Part shown: positions 4,257-6,053 of the stretch, one piece after another | Position numbering within the stretch: the first letter of the stretch is position 1 | Layout: the number at the start of each line of letters is the position of its first letter | Program-made: the position numbers and the translations under genes | From: Alphaproteobacteria bacterium | GTDB lineage: Bacteria > Pseudomonadota > Alphaproteobacteria > Rhizobiales > Aestuariivirgaceae | DNA length: 6,053 nt | Assembly: GCA_005884715.1 (NCBI GenBank) | Contig: VAZZ01000092.1 | Span: 1-6,053 of the forward strand | Direction of reading: 5' to 3' | The notes under the pieces: generated by a model | The model's input: only the letters and a program-made list of their open reading frames with translations | What the model was told of the DNA's origin: nothing | Database searches by the model: none

Positions 4257-5012
4257 CTACAACAGCCGGCTTTCCAGCGGCAGGAGCTGCTCGGGTGTAG
4301 CAAACCCCGGAAGCGCTTCAAAGCGCTTCTTCCACTCCGCGATCCGGGGATATGCCGAAACATCCATGCCGGCCTCTGCGGCATAGCGTATGACGCCATA
4401 GGCATCGATATCGGCAATGGTCGGCTTGCGCCCCGTAAGCCATTCCGACTTGGCAAGTTCATGTTCGAGCACGGCCAGCGCCGAGCGGGCTTCCATGTCA
4501 TACATAACCTTGACCTCGTCGCCGAACTGGCGAAGTCCGCGAGCACGCTGGCGCAGCCGGTAGATCGGGGCCGCCAGCTTATCCCATATCCAGAACATCC
4601 ACTCGCGCACGCGCTGCTGCTCGAATTCGGTCTTGCCGTCGAATTTCCCGAGCTTGCCGGCCAGATATTCGAGGATCGCCGCTGACTGGCTGAGGAATAT
4701 CTGGCCATCGCGCAGACACGGTACTTGGCCATAGCGGTTCTTCACCAGATAATCGGGCTGCTTGTGGGCGCCTTCACGCAGGTTGACGTGGATATAGGAA
4801 AAGGGATGGCGGCACAGGGACAGCATGAGCGCCACCGTATAAGTCGGCCCCGACAGTGCGAAGCCGTGTAGCGTGAAGCGCTCCTTGTTGCCGGATGCCG
4901 CCGCAGCCGTTTTCCCACGCTGAGAAGGCTTTACCGGTCGGCGCGCCGCCGGCTTGGCAATAGGCTTCTTAACGGTCGCTTTCTTCACGACCCTCTTTGC
5001 TGCTTTGCCCAT
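4257..5012 (-). CDS. Glutathione S-transferase family protein with basic N-terminal extension
   Basis: This is a 251-residue protein. Residues ~45-122 form the thioredoxin-like N-domain: strand FTLHGFALSGPTYTVALMLS, with Ser54 where many bacterial GSTs have the active-site Ser/Cys, then YGQVPCL with the cis-proline (Pro98), and LSQSAAILEYL, the glutathione-binding Gln-Ser turn. Residues ~128-240 form the helical C-domain with the N-capping box TIADIDAYG and an EWKKRFEALPGF end typical of the family. The expected activity is conjugation or reduction of a small molecule with glutathione in the cytoplasm; the substrate is unknown. Unusually, ~42 residues rich in Lys, Ala and Pro (KKATVKKPIAKPAARRPVK) precede the fold, like a histone H1 tail. 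The start is well supported: GGAGG five bases before ATG 5012 and no other ATG before the fold. The EEP gene follows after 20 bases. Confidence 0.9.
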   Translation of the reverse strand: MGKAAKRVVKKATVKKPIAKPAARRPVKPSQRGKTAAAASGNKERFTLHGFALSGPTYTVALMLSLCRHPFSYIHVNLREGAHKQPDYLVKNRYGQVPCLRDGQIFLSQSAAILEYLAGKLGKFDGKTEFEQQRVREWMFWIWDKLAAPIYRLRQRARGLRQFGDEVKVMYDMEARSALAVLEHELAKSEWLTGRKPTIADIDAYGVIRYAAEAGMDVSAYPRIAEWKKRFEALPGFATPEQLLPLESRLL

Positions 5013-5057
5013 TCAATCCTCCGATTGGCGCGGCCCCGCTACGCGCGCCCCCCTCTT

Positions 5058-5086
5058 CATAATCCGGGTACGGACTATAGCGCCAA
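5058..5086 (-). promoter_or_regulatory. Possible promoter of the GST-like / EEP operon
   Basis: Reading on the minus strand, TTGGCG (5086-5081) is separated by 17 bases from ATTATG (5063-5058), about 45 bases before the GST-like start codon. An alternative -10, TATAGT, lies at 5079-5074 but lacks a good -35. Matches are moderate. A promoter is expected somewhere in the 138-base gap after gatB if this operon is transcribed separately. Confidence 0.3.
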
Positions 5087-5127
5087 ATACAGAGAACCGA
5101 AACTCCTGTATAACTTATTGGTAAATC

Positions 5128-5141
5128 TAAGAAAATTCTTA
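5128..5141. repeat. TAAGAA-AA-TTCTTA inverted repeat after gatB
   Basis: A 6-bp inverted repeat with a two-base centre lies ten bases after the gatB stop, inside an AT-rich patch. It is too AT-rich for a strong terminator. It loosely resembles AT-rich operators such as iron-responsive boxes, but the match is not specific. Confidence 0.25.
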
Positions 5142-5150
5142 ATGTCGTAG

Positions 5151-6053
5151 CTAAAGGCCGAGCTTTTGGCGCAGAATCTGGTTAACGGCTTGGGGATTCG
5201 CCTTGCCGCCCGTGGTCTTCATCACCTGACCGACGAACCAGCCGAGCAGCGTCGGCTTGGCCTTGGCCTGCTCGACCTTGTCTGGATTGGCGGTAATGAT
5301 GTCATCCACTGCCTTCTCGATGGCAACCGTATCGGTGACCTGCTTCAAACTGCGCTTTTCGACGATTTCAGCCGGGTTGCCGCCTTCCGTCCAGACGATT
5401 TCGAAGACGTCCTTGGCGATCTTGCCGGAGATCGTTCCGGCCTGGATCAGATCGACGATGGCACCAAGTTGGTCGGCTGAAACAGGTGTATCTTCAATAG
5501 TTTTGCCTTCCTTGTTCAACCGGCCAAAGAGCTCGTTGATCACCCAGTTTGCTGCTGTCTTGCCGTCGCGGCCCTTGGCCACCGCCTCAAAATAACCGGC
5601 CGAAGTGCGCTCGGCGATCAGCACATCGGCGTCATAGGCCGAAAGCCCGTAATCCTTGATGAAACGCTGGCGCTTTTCGTCCGGGAGCTCCGGTAGTGCC
5701 GCCTTGATGGCAGCAATCCAGCCGGCCTCAAGCTCGAGCGGCAGGAGGTCAGGATCGGGAAAATAGCGATAGTCATGCGCCTCTTCTTTGGAGCGCATGG
5801 AACGCGTCTCGCCCTTCCTCGCGTCAAACAAGCGGGTTTCCTGGTCGATCTTACCGCCGTCCTCGAGGATGCCGATCTGGCGCCGCGCCTCATAGACAAT
5901 GGCTTGGCCCATGAACCTGATGGAATTGACATTCTTGATATCACAGCGTGTGCCGAAACGCTCGCCCGGACGGCGCACCGAGACATTGATATCGGCCCTT
6001 AGGCTTCCTTCCTCCATATTGCCGTCGCAAGTGCCCAGATAGCGCATTATCTG
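5151..6053 (-). CDS. gatB: Aspartyl/glutamyl-tRNA amidotransferase subunit B, C-terminal part, partial at right edge
   Basis: GatB is the tRNA-binding and kinase/transamidase subunit of GatCAB, which converts Glu-tRNA(Gln) and Asp-tRNA(Asn) to Gln-tRNA(Gln) and Asn-tRNA(Asn) using ammonia delivered from GatA. About 300 residues are visible of the usual ~500; the N-terminal ~200 lie beyond base 6053. Diagnostic blocks in order: MRYLGTCDGNMEEGSLRADI, NVSVRRPG, RCDIKNVNSIRFMGQAI, the family signature RSKEEAHDYRYFPDPDLLPL, then the helical domain (ANWVINELFGRL) and the C-terminal YqeY-like tail domain (TISGKIAKDVFEIV, then KPTLLGWFVGQVMK), ending NQILRQKLGL before TAG. The frame is intact throughout. 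This essential housekeeping gene marks the right part of the window as chromosome. Confidence 0.97.
   Translation of the reverse strand, partial: QIMRYLGTCDGNMEEGSLRADINVSVRRPGERFGTRCDIKNVNSIRFMGQAIVYEARRQIGILEDGGKIDQETRLFDARKGETRSMRSKEEAHDYRYFPDPDLLPLELEAGWIAAIKAALPELPDEKRQRFIKDYGLSAYDADVLIAERTSAGYFEAVAKGRDGKTAANWVINELFGRLNKEGKTIEDTPVSADQLGAIVDLIQAGTISGKIAKDVFEIVWTEGGNPAEIVEKRSLKQVTDTVAIEKAVDDIITANPDKVEQAKAKPTLLGWFVGQVMKTTGGKANPQAVNQILRQKLGL

Noticed and set aside
1..6053. CRISPR array, transposase or insertion sequence
   Set aside because: No regularly spaced repeats, no transposase-like frame and no terminal inverted repeats with target duplications were seen.

Overview
The window looks like alphaproteobacterial DNA, most likely from the order Hyphomicrobiales (rhizobia and relatives). 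Reasons: the GatB C-terminal half is of alphaproteobacterial type; there is a short Sel1-type protein of the kind common in that order; and several small hypothetical genes look like rhizobial island genes. This assignment rests on recognising protein style, not on a database search.

Right part (about 2286-6053), chromosomal backbone. On the minus strand, reading right to left, are the C-terminal ~300 residues of gatB (tRNA amidotransferase subunit B, running off the right edge), then a glutathione S-transferase-like protein with a lysine/alanine-rich N-terminal extension, then 20 bases later a membrane-anchored endonuclease/exonuclease/phosphatase (EEP) family protein. An intergenic segment full of inverted repeats follows, then a Sel1-type gene broken by an internal deletion. 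A small plus-strand gene for a probable exported protein (2485-2760) converges on that pseudogene.

Junction (about 2015-2285). A minus-strand sequence matching the 5' half of tRNA-Ser(GCT) stops in the anticodon loop, where tyrosine recombinases commonly cross over. Beyond it are a 10-bp tandem repeat, a 12-bp tandem repeat fused to a 14-bp perfect palindrome, a short open frame that may be the tail of a lost integrase, and a hairpin terminator. I read this as the chromosome/element boundary of a genomic island or its scar.

Left part (1-~2246), probable island DNA. It holds small or damaged genes: a minus-strand two-gene unit (an acidic 87-residue protein followed by a basic 58-residue protein, both with strong Shine-Dalgarno sequences), a bidirectional terminator, the 3' end of a plus-strand hypothetical gene, and a minus-strand single-pass membrane protein gene interrupted by a one-base frameshift and running off the left edge. 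Three broken protein genes or fragments plus a split tRNA in 3 kb point to a decaying integration hot spot rather than a compact new system. The best candidates for new biology are the acidic/basic small-gene pair and the tRNA-Ser boundary with its repeats.
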